A stretch of 64,000 bases of DNA from contig CANRBC010000005.1 in the NCBI GenBank assembly GCA_947628755.1, positions 1 to 64,000 of the forward strand, written 5' to 3'. A model generated the notes under the pieces. It ran no database searches and had not been told where the DNA came from. It saw nothing but the letters and a program-made list of their open reading frames with translations. The translations under genes were made by a program, and so were the position numbers. Shown here piece by piece: positions 9,068 to 16,888 of this stretch. The DNA comes from an uncultured Clostridia bacterium. GTDB lineage: Bacteria; Bacillota; Clostridia; Lachnospirales; CAG-274. Every line of letters starts with the position of its first letter. Within the stretch, counting starts at the first letter, position 1.

Positions 9068-9530
9068 ATTGCTTTATATCTTTTATAAGCTGTTCAAACT
9101 CCGTCCTGTCAGTATCGGCAGGAGCAAAACATTTGATTTCCTCTGTTTCAAGCATATATATGTTCTTATTCTCCGAAAATTCAAGCGTCGCAGGTCTTAA
9201 GGCGTTATTTTTTCCGTCGTAATACGCAAAGCTGACATAGGAGATATTTTCATCACCTGTAATGGGTATTGATGAATTATACATAGAATAGTCTATATCC
9301 ACAAATGAAAAAATAGTTTCGTCACCGCGATATATTTTTATTTCGGGTATAAGCGTATCGTCCTTAAGCAGATAATTATGCCGTCTTGCATTTATAGAAA
9401 ACGTGTACTCGCCCTCCTCTCCCTCAAGCCTTGCGGGAATATCCGCCTTTATCCTATGGGGATAAGGAATAAAGTACAGCAGCAGAAATATAATTATGGC
9501 AATAATAAATACTATCCTTATTTTTCTCAT
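9066..9530 (-). CDS. Small membrane-anchored hypothetical protein
   Basis: 154 residues. One hydrophobic N-terminal segment (about 5-22) after MRKIR suggests a signal anchor, leaving a mostly beta-rich extracytoplasmic domain. I do not recognise the family. It starts 3 nt after the tcdA stop and is probably expressed with it, perhaps simply as a passenger. No lipobox cysteine is present. Confidence 0.65.
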   Translation of the reverse strand: MRKIRIVFIIAIIIFLLLYFIPYPHRIKADIPARLEGEEGEYTFSINARRHNYLLKDDTLIPEIKIYRGDETIFSFVDIDYSMYNSSIPITGDENISYVSFAYYDGKNNALRPATLEFSENKNIYMLETEEIKCFAPADTDRTEFEQLIKDIKQ

Positions 9531-9533
9531 AAT

Positions 9534-10265
9534 CTACACCTCATGTACTATACCCGTAATATCCTTTATTACCTCTCCTGCAATAATAAGACCTGCCACC
9601 GACGGTACAAAGGCAACGCTGCCGGGCACAGGTCTTCCGCTTTCTCTTTTTTCGTCGGAAATATTGCCGCCTTGGGGTTTTAAGGGCTTTTCCCTTGAAT
9701 ATACTACCTTAAGGCTGTCTATGCCTCTTTTCTTAAGCTCATGGCGCATAGTCCTTGCAAGAGGACAGACAGATGTGGAATATATATCGGCTACCTCCAA
9801 AGCGGAGGAATCTATCTTGTTGCCTGCTCCCATAGAGCTTATAACGGGAACTCCTGCTTTTTTCGCCTGCTCCGCAATTGCCAGCTTGCCTGCGACGGTG
9901 TCTATTGCATCCACTACATAGTCGTAATTTGTAAAGTCAAATTCTTCTGCATTTTCGGGCAGAAAAAAGATATTGTAAGTTTTTACAACGGCTTCGGGGT
10001 TAATATCCAGTATTCTCTCCTTTGCCACCTCTGTCTTGTATCTGCCTACGGTACTTGTAAGAGCATATATCTGTCTGTTTATATTGGTGTCGGACACTAT
10101 GTCGTTGTCGATAAGGTCCAGAGCGCCTACACCGCTTCTTGCAAGAGCCTCTGCCGTATAGCCGCCTACACCGCCTATTCCGAATATTGCCACCCTTGAA
10201 GCAGCAAGCCTGTCCATAGCGGTGCTGCCAAGGAGCAGCTCAGTTCTGGAAAATCTGTCTGACAT
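9534..10265 (-). CDS. tcdA: tRNA threonylcarbamoyladenosine dehydratase TcdA
   Basis: 243 residues. It is an E1-like ThiF fold with the nucleotide-binding loop FGIGGVGGYTAEALARSGVG near residues 28-47 and DNDIVSDTNINRQIYAL near 53. The C-terminal KVVYSREKPLKP and GSVAFVPSVAGLIIAGEVI are typical of TcdA/CsdL. It cyclises t6A37 to ct6A using ATP. Its presence fits with the tsaE-tsaB genes 4 kb away. It follows xpt by 16 nt. Confidence 0.9.
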   Translation of the reverse strand: MSDRFSRTELLLGSTAMDRLAASRVAIFGIGGVGGYTAEALARSGVGALDLIDNDIVSDTNINRQIYALTSTVGRYKTEVAKERILDINPEAVVKTYNIFFLPENAEEFDFTNYDYVVDAIDTVAGKLAIAEQAKKAGVPVISSMGAGNKIDSSALEVADIYSTSVCPLARTMRHELKKRGIDSLKVVYSREKPLKPQGGNISDEKRESGRPVPGSVAFVPSVAGLIIAGEVIKDITGIVHEV

Positions 10266-10281
10266 TTAATTCACTCCATTT

Positions 10282-10869
10282 TTACACAGGCTGCGGAAGA
10301 AATTTTATAGTTCCGTTTTCAGGATCCATAGACTGTACTATTGCGAGGGATTCCAGTCGGTAGCCTAAGTTTCTTATAATCTTGCCGCCGTTCTGGAAGC
10401 CCTTTTCAATGGCGATGCCTATGCCTGCCACCTCCGCCCCTGCGTCGTTCACTATTGATATAAGTCCCTGCAGAGCGCAGCCGTTTGCAAGAAAATCATC
10501 TATAATAAGGATCTTATCCTCGGGATTTATAAGTTTTTTGGAAACTATTACCTGATTTTTGCACTTATGGGTAAAGGATTCTACCTCTGCTATGTACATT
10601 TCGCCCTCTATATTTATGCTTTTGGACTTCTTAGCAAAAACCACGGGAACATTGAAGTGCTGCGCAACAACGCAGGCTATACCAATGCCCGAAGCCTCTA
10701 TTGTTATTATTTTATTTATCTCAACGTCTTTAAAACGTTTCTTGAATTCCTTTCCCATTTCGTTGAAAAGCTCAATATCCATCTGATGATTCAGAAAACG
10801 GTCCACCTTAAGCACATTGCCCTTTTCCACTACGCCCTGTTCAACTATTTTCTTTTCCAGAAAATTCAT
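10282..10869 (-). CDS. xpt: Xanthine phosphoribosyltransferase
   Basis: 195 residues, standard length. Hallmarks are FLNHQMD near residue 25, the PRPP-binding IITIEASGIGIA near 55, and ILIIDDFLANGCA near 122. It salvages xanthine to XMP. The next upstream genes encode a xanthine-dehydrogenase-type system, so one substrate could be routed either to nucleotides or to oxidation. AAAGGA lies before the ATG, and a promoter is at 10902-10930. The leader is about 26 nt, too short for a purine riboswitch. Confidence 0.93.
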   Translation of the reverse strand: MNFLEKKIVEQGVVEKGNVLKVDRFLNHQMDIELFNEMGKEFKKRFKDVEINKIITIEASGIGIACVVAQHFNVPVVFAKKSKSINIEGEMYIAEVESFTHKCKNQVIVSKKLINPEDKILIIDDFLANGCALQGLISIVNDAGAEVAGIGIAIEKGFQNGGKIIRNLGYRLESLAIVQSMDPENGTIKFLPQPV

Positions 10870-10901
10870 ACGTCACATTCCTTTCTCTTAAGTTTTACTT
10901 C

Positions 10902-10930
10902 ATTTTACACCATATATCGGCAAGTTTCAA
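10902..10930 (-). promoter_or_regulatory. Promoter for xpt-tcdA
   Basis: On the minus strand TTGAAA (10925-10930), 17-nt spacer, TAAAAT (10902-10907). The -35 box overlaps the last codons of the xdhC-type gene, so xpt can be expressed separately from the selenium island. Confidence 0.65.
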
Positions 10931-11841
10931 TTATTTTTTAACTTTTCCCACCGTATTTTAATTAACTGGGCGCATATACTGACTGCTATCTCCGCAGGAG
11001 TTCTGCTGCCTATGTCTATACCTATGGGAGCAAATACCCTTTTTATACGCTCCTCGGCTATTCCCTCCGAAGCAAGTCTTTTATTGATATATTCCGTCTT
11101 GGCTCTGCTGCCGACTGCGCCTATATAGCAGGCGGACGTACCAAGAGCAAATTTTTCGCACTCATAATCACCCAAATGGTCTCTTGTCATTATGGCAATA
11201 TAGTCGTTTTCACTTATATCTATATTTATATTGTCATAGTTCATGCAAAGTACATTGTCGGCGTCGGGGAAAAATTTACTGTCGGCATATTCCTCTCTGT
11301 CGTCTATAACAGTCACTCTGAAGCCCGTTTTTTTAAGCAGGGGAACGGTTTCCCTTGAAAGATGGCCGCCGCCGAATATATATACCATACCGTCGTAATT
11401 AAAGTCCTCGTAATAATATCCATCGTCAATAAAACGATGCTTGCCGCCGTCTGTGTTGTAGCTTATATCTGCGCTGCCCTTGCCAAGAGGAAGAGCGAGC
11501 CTGTATGGTCTGCCGTCTTTACAGGCGTCTGTTCCCTTTTTCCCCATATTTCCATTTACAGGGCAAAAAAGAAGCCTTGCGCTGCCGCCACACGCAGTAC
11601 CAATTTCGGAGGTATCGAAGCTGCAAACAAGAGCTTCCTTTTTATCCAAAAGCTCCTTTGCCTTGAGTATAGCCATATATTCAAGCCTGCCTCCGCCTAC
11701 TGTACCGTATATTCTGCCTTCATCTCCCACAAGCATATACGCTCCCGTTTTGCCCGGAACAGAGCCCTCCGTGGATATTACGGTGACCATTACGGTATCC
11801 TTATTTTTTCTGTCGCTTAGTATTTCAAATAGTTTTTTCAT
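10927..11841 (-). CDS. XdhC-family molybdenum hydroxylase maturation protein
   Basis: 304 residues. The N-terminal XdhC/CoxI domain shows VISTEGSVPGKTGAYMLV and GTVGGGRLEY. The C-terminal Rossmann domain shows VYIFGGGHLSRETVPLL near 152 and IAMTRDHLGDYECEKFAL near 216. XdhC proteins deliver and sulfurate the molybdenum cofactor for xanthine-dehydrogenase-type enzymes. It is the last gene of the selenium-hydroxylase run and overlaps the upstream yqeB-like gene by 17 bp. Confidence 0.88.
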   Translation of the reverse strand: MKKLFEILSDRKNKDTVMVTVISTEGSVPGKTGAYMLVGDEGRIYGTVGGGRLEYMAILKAKELLDKKEALVCSFDTSEIGTACGGSARLLFCPVNGNMGKKGTDACKDGRPYRLALPLGKGSADISYNTDGGKHRFIDDGYYYEDFNYDGMVYIFGGGHLSRETVPLLKKTGFRVTVIDDREEYADSKFFPDADNVLCMNYDNINIDISENDYIAIMTRDHLGDYECEKFALGTSACYIGAVGSRAKTEYINKRLASEGIAEERIKRVFAPIGIDIGSRTPAEIAVSICAQLIKIRWEKLKNN

Positions 11842-12640
11842 TTATTTTCACCATATATCCGCACACAAGCTGCAATACGCTGCCGCCTATACACCTTGCC
11901 TTGTCCGATATTGTAAAGCAGTTTTCATACTCCTCTTTTCTTGGGTCTATATCTGCTATTTTAAGCCCCTTATGGGCATTATAGCCTTCTTTTATCATTC
12001 CTCTTATTATTCCGTCTATGGAGGCATATACCTTTGCTTCTCCTGCAAATGCAATTAAATCTCCCTTTTTAACAGAACTGCCTATATCCTTTACTATTCT
12101 TATAATACCCTCTGCGGGAGAATGAATTACTCTTTCTGTGGTATATCCGCCTATATTGCCGGGTATTCCCGTATTTTCCGCAGCTTTGCCCTCAGAAATG
12201 ATTCTGCCCAGATTGTGACCTCTCTGTGTTTCTATTACATAGTCAACATCCTTGCCTGCGGTAAATCCCGGACCGAGAGCTATGGTCAGAGCAGCCATAT
12301 TTATTTTTGTACCCATATTTTTTTTGGCAAGAATACCGTCCACCAAAATATCGGGTTTGATTTTTAAAACAGCTGATGCGTTTTCGTCAACCAGAACAGG
12401 AACATTTTTATTTTTTAAAATACCAAATGCAGCTTCTACGCTTTCCGCTTTAACAGCCTTCATATCCTCAACGGTTTTTTCACCGTCGTAAACAGCCTCG
12501 CATACTGCCGCCTGCCGTCTTATGGCAGAGGGGCTTTCCGCTTCAAGGACTATTACGTCAAAGCCTGCCGACCACAGACAATATATTGCGCCTGTTGCAA
12601 TATCTCCTCCGCCTCTTACAAGTATAAGCGGTTTTTTCAT
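11825..12640 (-). CDS. yqeB: YqeB/EF2563-family selenium-dependent molybdenum hydroxylase protein
   Basis: 271 residues. It starts with LILVRGGGDIATGAIYCL, a Rossmann-like glycine motif, followed by ILVDGILAKKN and ALGPGFTAGKDVDYVIETQRGHNLG. These are characteristic of the EF2563/YqeB family, found only with selenium-dependent molybdenum hydroxylases (Haft and Self analysis of orphan selD genomes). The biochemical role is not settled. It lies between DUF3343 and xdhC in a tightly packed run. Confidence 0.9.
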   Translation of the reverse strand: MKKPLILVRGGGDIATGAIYCLWSAGFDVIVLEAESPSAIRRQAAVCEAVYDGEKTVEDMKAVKAESVEAAFGILKNKNVPVLVDENASAVLKIKPDILVDGILAKKNMGTKINMAALTIALGPGFTAGKDVDYVIETQRGHNLGRIISEGKAAENTGIPGNIGGYTTERVIHSPAEGIIRIVKDIGSSVKKGDLIAFAGEAKVYASIDGIIRGMIKEGYNAHKGLKIADIDPRKEEYENCFTISDKARCIGGSVLQLVCGYMVKINEKTI

Positions 12641-12651
12641 AATACTCCTCC

Positions 12652-12876
12652 TTACATTTCAAGAGTATATATACCCTCATAGCCCGTTATTTGATTACGA
12701 TAATTTTTGTATTCCTCCTCAGTCATACGCCATGCAAGACCGCAGCCTGCGGAAATTTTAACGGGCAAGGGTATTATCCTGCCTGGGAGCTTTTCCGCCA
12801 TAGACTTTTTTTCAAAGGCAAAGGCGTCGGTGGTTTTGGCAAATGTGATTATACGGTATAGCTTTTTTTCTCTCAT
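12652..12876 (-). CDS. DUF3343 protein (putative Se/S carrier-like)
   Basis: 74 residues, typical for DUF3343. YRIITFAKTTDAFAFEKK near the start and ISAGCGLAWRM in the middle match the family. The single cysteine in SAGCGLAWR is the likely reactive residue. DUF3343 proteins recur beside selD, yedF and cysteine desulfurase genes and are suspected selenium or sulfur carriers. It overlaps the upstream desulfurase-like gene by 4 bp. Confidence 0.85.
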   Translation of the reverse strand: MREKKLYRIITFAKTTDAFAFEKKSMAEKLPGRIIPLPVKISAGCGLAWRMTEEEYKNYRNQITGYEGIYTLEM

Positions 12877-14000
12877 ATTTCCGCCAGCCCTCTCAAAGCT
12901 CTTATACCCTCGTCTGTTTCATTTTCACTGTTGAAATGGGAAAAGCTGAAACGCACAGCTCCGATTTTGTCAGTACCGAGAGCCTTATGCATAAGAGGAG
13001 CGCAATGAGCCCCTGCCCTTGTGCATATTCCATATTCGGTATAAAGTCTGTCGCACAGCTCGTCGGAGGTCATACCGTCAATATTTACGGTAACTACCGG
13101 TACTCTTGTCTGAGCATTTATATCCCCGTATATTTTTATTCCCTTTATATTTGCAATACCGTCAATAAAACGCCGTGAAAGAGCCTTTTCCCTTTCATAT
13201 ATATTTTCAATGCCTGTTTTTTCAATATACTGCAAAGCCGCGTTAAGTCCCGTTATGCCGTGGCAGTTAAGAGTGCCTGCTTCAAGAGCCTCGGGCATGG
13301 CGGAGGGATGCTTTTTGTCAAAGCTGTGTATACCGCTGCCTCCCGTGCGCATAGGTCTTATATCTATACCCTTTCGCACATATATACCTCCCGTGCCCTG
13401 GGGAGCCATAAGCGCCTTGTGTCCCGTAAAGCAAAGTATATCCACGCCGAGAGCCTCTGCGCTTATAGGTATATGTCCCGCCGTCTGGGCAGCGTCCACT
13501 ACAAGAAGCAAATTATATTTACGGGTAATTTCCGATATTCTTTCAATATCCGTTACGTTTCCCGTCACATTGGATGCGTGATTTATAAAAACAGCCTTTG
13601 TATTTTCTCTTATGCTTTTTTCTATATCGTCGTAATTTATATTGCCAATGTCGTCAGCTTTTATAACGGTCAGCTCTGCGCCGCTTGCGTAAAGAGGTCT
13701 TAATACGGAATTATGCTCACATTCCGTTGTAATAACATGTTCTCCCTTATTTACGGCAATATTCACCGCCATATTGAGAGCGTCTGTGGCGTTAAGTGTA
13801 AAGGCTATTTCCGAGGGGTCGGATATACCCAGTAATTCTCCAAGCCTTACTCTTGTATCATACACTAGCCTTGACGCGTCAAGGCTTGGCTTATGAGCGC
13901 CTCTTGAGGGATTGCCCATAGTATCCAGAGCTTCATATACTGCCTTTTTCACACATTGGGGCTTTCGCAGCGTCGTAGCCGCATTATCAAAGTATATCAT
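12873..14000 (-). CDS. Class V aminotransferase, cysteine desulfurase-like (selenium cluster type)
   Basis: 375 residues. The PLP lysine is in CFTGHKALMAPQG near 200, with VVDAAQTAGH near 170. The loop cysteine is in TRAGAHCAPLMHKALGT near 338. It should release sulfur, or selenium from selenocysteine, as a persulfide or perselenide. In this family (CsdB-like, next to selD and yedF) it is thought to feed selenium to the molybdenum hydroxylase cofactor. It overlaps both neighbours by 4 bp. Confidence 0.9.
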   Translation of the reverse strand: MIYFDNAATTLRKPQCVKKAVYEALDTMGNPSRGAHKPSLDASRLVYDTRVRLGELLGISDPSEIAFTLNATDALNMAVNIAVNKGEHVITTECEHNSVLRPLYASGAELTVIKADDIGNINYDDIEKSIRENTKAVFINHASNVTGNVTDIERISEITRKYNLLLVVDAAQTAGHIPISAEALGVDILCFTGHKALMAPQGTGGIYVRKGIDIRPMRTGGSGIHSFDKKHPSAMPEALEAGTLNCHGITGLNAALQYIEKTGIENIYEREKALSRRFIDGIANIKGIKIYGDINAQTRVPVVTVNIDGMTSDELCDRLYTEYGICTRAGAHCAPLMHKALGTDKIGAVRFSFSHFNSENETDEGIRALRGLAEI

Positions 14001-14599
14001 GGCTTTATAATAAGAGAAGCGCCAAGCATTTTTTCAGCTATGGCATACATATTGGTAACGCTGCCTACCTTGAGCTTATCGCTGAGACCATAGTGATTAA
14101 GACAAGTTCCGCAGGTCATAATTTCAACGCCCTGAGCCTCAAGAGATTTAATATCCTCCAGAGCAGCCGAATCCTCACAGGTCAGCTTTGCGCCGCCGTT
14201 GTAGAAAATAATAGTGGAAGGCAGCTCCTCCTGCTGAGTGAGAGCAAATATAAAAGCTTTCATAAGAGCAGCGCCCAGCTCGTCGTCGCCTGTGCCCATA
14301 TATGATGAGGATATAACTATTAGCTTATTTCCTCTGCTGTCGGGTATACATACCTCTTCCGTCTTTTCCTCGGCTACTGCTTCGCCTATTGTCATAACGA
14401 CCTTGTAGCTGCCCTCGGAAATTTTCTCGGAGGCTACTCCATAGCCCTTTTGATTTGCCATTTTGGTAAGATTCTGTACTGCTATTTCATTGTCTACAAG
14501 AGTTTCCACCTGTCCGCCGCCCTTTAATTCCTTTATGGCGTTTTTGGTCTTTACAACAGGAATGGGACAAGGGTCGCCCATAGCATTTACCTTTATCAT
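13997..14599 (-). CDS. yedF: Sulfurtransferase-like selenium metabolism protein YedF
   Basis: 200 residues. The N-terminal TusA-like domain carries the CPxP motif (MGDPCPIPVVKTK, Cys about residue 11). The C-terminal DsrE-like half contains the cysteines MTCGTCLNHYG near 160. This two-domain form is the selenium-linked YedF, encoded next to selD. It probably relays selenium or sulfur as a Cys-bound species. Its ATG lies 2 nt past the selD stop, with AAGGAG inside the selD end. Confidence 0.92.
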   Translation of the reverse strand: MIKVNAMGDPCPIPVVKTKNAIKELKGGGQVETLVDNEIAVQNLTKMANQKGYGVASEKISEGSYKVVMTIGEAVAEEKTEEVCIPDSRGNKLIVISSSYMGTGDDELGAALMKAFIFALTQQEELPSTIIFYNGGAKLTCEDSAALEDIKSLEAQGVEIMTCGTCLNHYGLSDKLKVGSVTNMYAIAEKMLGASLIIKP

Positions 14600-14601
14600 A
14601 T

Positions 14602-15633
14602 TTATTCTCCTTTTACCAGTATTTCAATATCTTTTTTATCCGTAAGCCTGCCTATTATCCTAGCAGGCATATTTTTGTCAATCATTTCCTTCACCATTTT
14701 TTCAGCCTCGTTTTCGGGCAGAGCAATAAGAAGTCCGCCGGAGGTCTGAGGGTCAAACAATATTTCCTCCATGGCAAAGCTCGTATTTTCAAAGTACACA
14801 TTATCCCCTACAAAGTTTCTGTTCCGCTGTCCTGCAGCTGTCAGCAAAAACTCGTCGGCATGAGCCCTCGCCTCGGAAATATAGGGTATATTGTGGGCAT
14901 ACACATAACAGGAAAGCCTGTTGTCAAGCATTTCGTGAAGATGACCGAGAAGCCCGAAGCCGGTTACGTCGGTGCAGGCGTGTACATTATATTTGCGGCA
15001 TATCTCAGCAGCGTATTTATTAAGCGTAGTCATTGACTCTATTGCCTCCGCCATGGCTTCCTCAGAAGCCTCGCCTACTCTGTTGGCAGTACATACTATG
15101 CCTACGCCCAGCTTTTTTGTAAGCACAAGCACATCTCCCGACTGTCCGCCGTTGTTTTTGTATATTTTACTCGGTTGGACTATACCCGTTACGGAAAGTC
15201 CGTATTTCACATCGCTGTCGGCTATGGAATGACCTCCCGCAAGTATTCCTCCTGCTTCCGTTACCTTTTCAGAACCGCCGCGCATTATCTCTCCCAGTAT
15301 GTTCATATCCATGTTTTCGGGAAAGCAAACTATATTAAGGGCAGTCTTTACCTGTCCTCCCATGGCGTAAATATCGCTCAGAGCATTTGCTGCGGCAATT
15401 TTGCCGAAGGTATAAGGGTCGTCTACCATAGGCGGGAAAAAATCAAGGGTCTGCACAAAAGCAATATCCTCTGAAATTTTATACACAGCAGCGTCGTCTC
15501 TGCTGTCGTAGCCTACAAGCAAATTTTTATCATAAGGCGCTTTGGGCAGCTTTTCCAGTATCCTAGAAAGCACCCCTGCGCCCAGCTTTGCGGTACAACC
15601 GCCGCCTTTACAGAATTCTATTTTATCAGTCAT
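14602..15633 (-). CDS. selD: Selenide, water dikinase (selenophosphate synthase)
   Basis: 343 residues. The active-site segment is [11 protein letters not shown], with cysteine (about 13) in the position that is selenocysteine in some bacteria, and the essential lysine about 16. [12 protein letters not shown] near 154 and [13 protein letters not shown] near 230 are also present. It makes selenophosphate from selenide and ATP. No selA, selB or selC is in this window. The surrounding genes point to the selenium-dependent molybdenum hydroxylase use of selenophosphate; other uses depend on genes outside the window. Confidence 0.95.
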   Translation of the reverse strand: MTDKIEFCKGGGCTAKLGAGVLSRILEKLPKAPYDKNLLVGYDSRDDAAVYKISEDIAFVQTLDFFPPMVDDPYTFGKIAAANALSDIYAMGGQVKTALNIVCFPENMDMNILGEIMRGGSEKVTEAGGILAGGHSIADSDVKYGLSVTGIVQPSKIYKNNGGQSGDVLVLTKKLGVGIVCTANRVGEASEEAMAEAIESMTTLNKYAAEICRKYNVHACTDVTGFGLLGHLHEMLDNRLSCYVYAHNIPYISEARAHADEFLLTAAGQRNRNFVGDNVYFENTSFAMEEILFDPQTSGGLLIALPENEAEKMVKEMIDKNMPARIIGRLTDKKDIEILVKGE

Positions 15634-16888
15634 AAACCATACCGCCTATATTTTCAATAAGATATATACTGTCCTTTAAAGAGCATACAAAAGCCTTTAT
15701 GCCCTTTTTACCCAACATTTCCTTTATTTTCCTGCCCTCTGCTCTCAGCTTTGGGGTATCGCACTTGTTTATAACGGCGTAGTACATTCTATTGCCTACA
15801 TTTTTCATAGCGCCCTCGTGAGATGAAAGCAGCTTCGCAATATCCTCCGTACTTATTATATGGTTTTCATCAACGCCTAATATCTGCGCCGCTATTTCGC
15901 TTCCGTAGCAGCCGTCCTTTAATGTCTTACCAAGAGCGTCTATACCTACAACGCCTATTACCATACTGCTTTCCTTGGGTATAACAGGCTCATAGTCATA
16001 AGGCGCTTTACAGGGCATACCTCTTGAACCGTCCGCCTCTACAATAGCAATATCCGCCATTGATATATACTCCTCCATATTTTCCGATCTTGACAGCTTG
16101 TTGCCCTCACAGGGCTTGCCCATTACCGCTATGCCGCCTCTGTCCCATATTTTTTTAAGCTGCTCCTTATCTGCGGCATATTTATATCCTTCGGGTCTGT
16201 ATATATGAGTGGTGGTAGTCATAAGCACATTCATATTGTTTTCGCTGTACATTTCCGCAAGGCAGTACATAAGAGAAGTCTTTCCCCCTGCTCCGACTAT
16301 GGATATTACAAGGTTTTTCCTGTCAATATCCATAAGCTCGGCGCTGTTTTCACATCTATATAAATATACCTCGTCAATATTTTTGTTTATAATTGACTTG
16401 CCGCCCTTATCACCCTGTATTTTCTCCAGCTCTCCTCTCCACTGTGGCGCAAATATACAGGGATTGCATATTTCGTCCTCAGTAGACTTAACTGCGCCAA
16501 GACCTCTGTCCGAAGCCAGAAAGCCTGCCGTCAGTCCTATAAGCGTATCTACGCTTATATTGGGCTGGTCGCATACCATGAACATAAGGGCATTGTCCTT
16601 GGGGCTTGCCTTCATTCCCTCATGTATAGACGCAGATATGCCCTCATGTGAATGGGAGTTGTAAATATATCTGATATTTTCATACCTTGAGCATATTTTT
16701 TCTATTTCATCAAACCTTGAAACCACTATTATATTTTCAATTACATCCTTTAGTTTTTTACGCAATTCAACTGCATTTTCAAGCGCGTATGTAAACACGG
16801 GTTTTCCCTTAAGCTCATGGAGCAGCTTGTTCTCATTGCCGTATCTCCTGCCTGCGCCTGCCGCCATAAGTATAACATCAATCTTCAT
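15626..16888 (-). CDS. yqeC: Fusion: MocA-like nucleotidyltransferase + YqeC selenium cofactor protein
   Basis: 420 residues, two domains. Residues 1 to about 190 form a MobA/MocA-type NTP transferase, starting [18 protein letters not shown], with [10 protein letters not shown] near 104. Residues about 195-420 are YqeC, with the P-loop [15 protein letters not shown] near 197-211 and [15 protein letters not shown]. MocA attaches CMP to molybdopterin, and YqeC occurs only with selenium-dependent hydroxylases. The fusion suggests one protein handles both cofactor cytidylylation and the selenium step. It overlaps the catalytic subunit gene (11 bp) and selD (8 bp). Confidence 0.9.
   Translation of the reverse strand: MKIDVILMAAGAGRRYGNENKLLHELKGKPVFTYALENAVELRKKLKDVIENIIVVSRFDEIEKICSRYENIRYIYNSHSHEGISASIHEGMKASPKDNALMFMVCDQPNISVDTLIGLTAGFLASDRGLGAVKSTEDEICNPCIFAPQWRGELEKIQGDKGGKSIINKNIDEVYLYRCENSAELMDIDRKNLVISIVGAGGKTSLMYCLAEMYSENNMNVLMTTTTHIYRPEGYKYAADKEQLKKIWDRGGIAVMGKPCEGNKLSRSENMEEYISMADIAIVEADGSRGMPCKAPYDYEPVIPKESSMVIGVVGIDALGKTLKDGCYGSEIAAQILGVDENHIISTEDIAKLLSSHEGAMKNVGNRMYYAVINKCDTPKLRAEGRKIKEMLGKKGIKAFVCSLKDSIYLIENIGGMVYD

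Noticed and set aside
10870..10926. Purine riboswitch in front of xpt or the permease
   Set aside because: The promoters leave leaders of only about 26-31 nt, and no three-way junction sequence is present.
14602..15633. Selenocysteine codon in selD or the hydroxylase genes
   Set aside because: The active-site position of SelD is a Cys codon, and all three hydroxylase subunits read through as standard frames of normal length without internal TGA.
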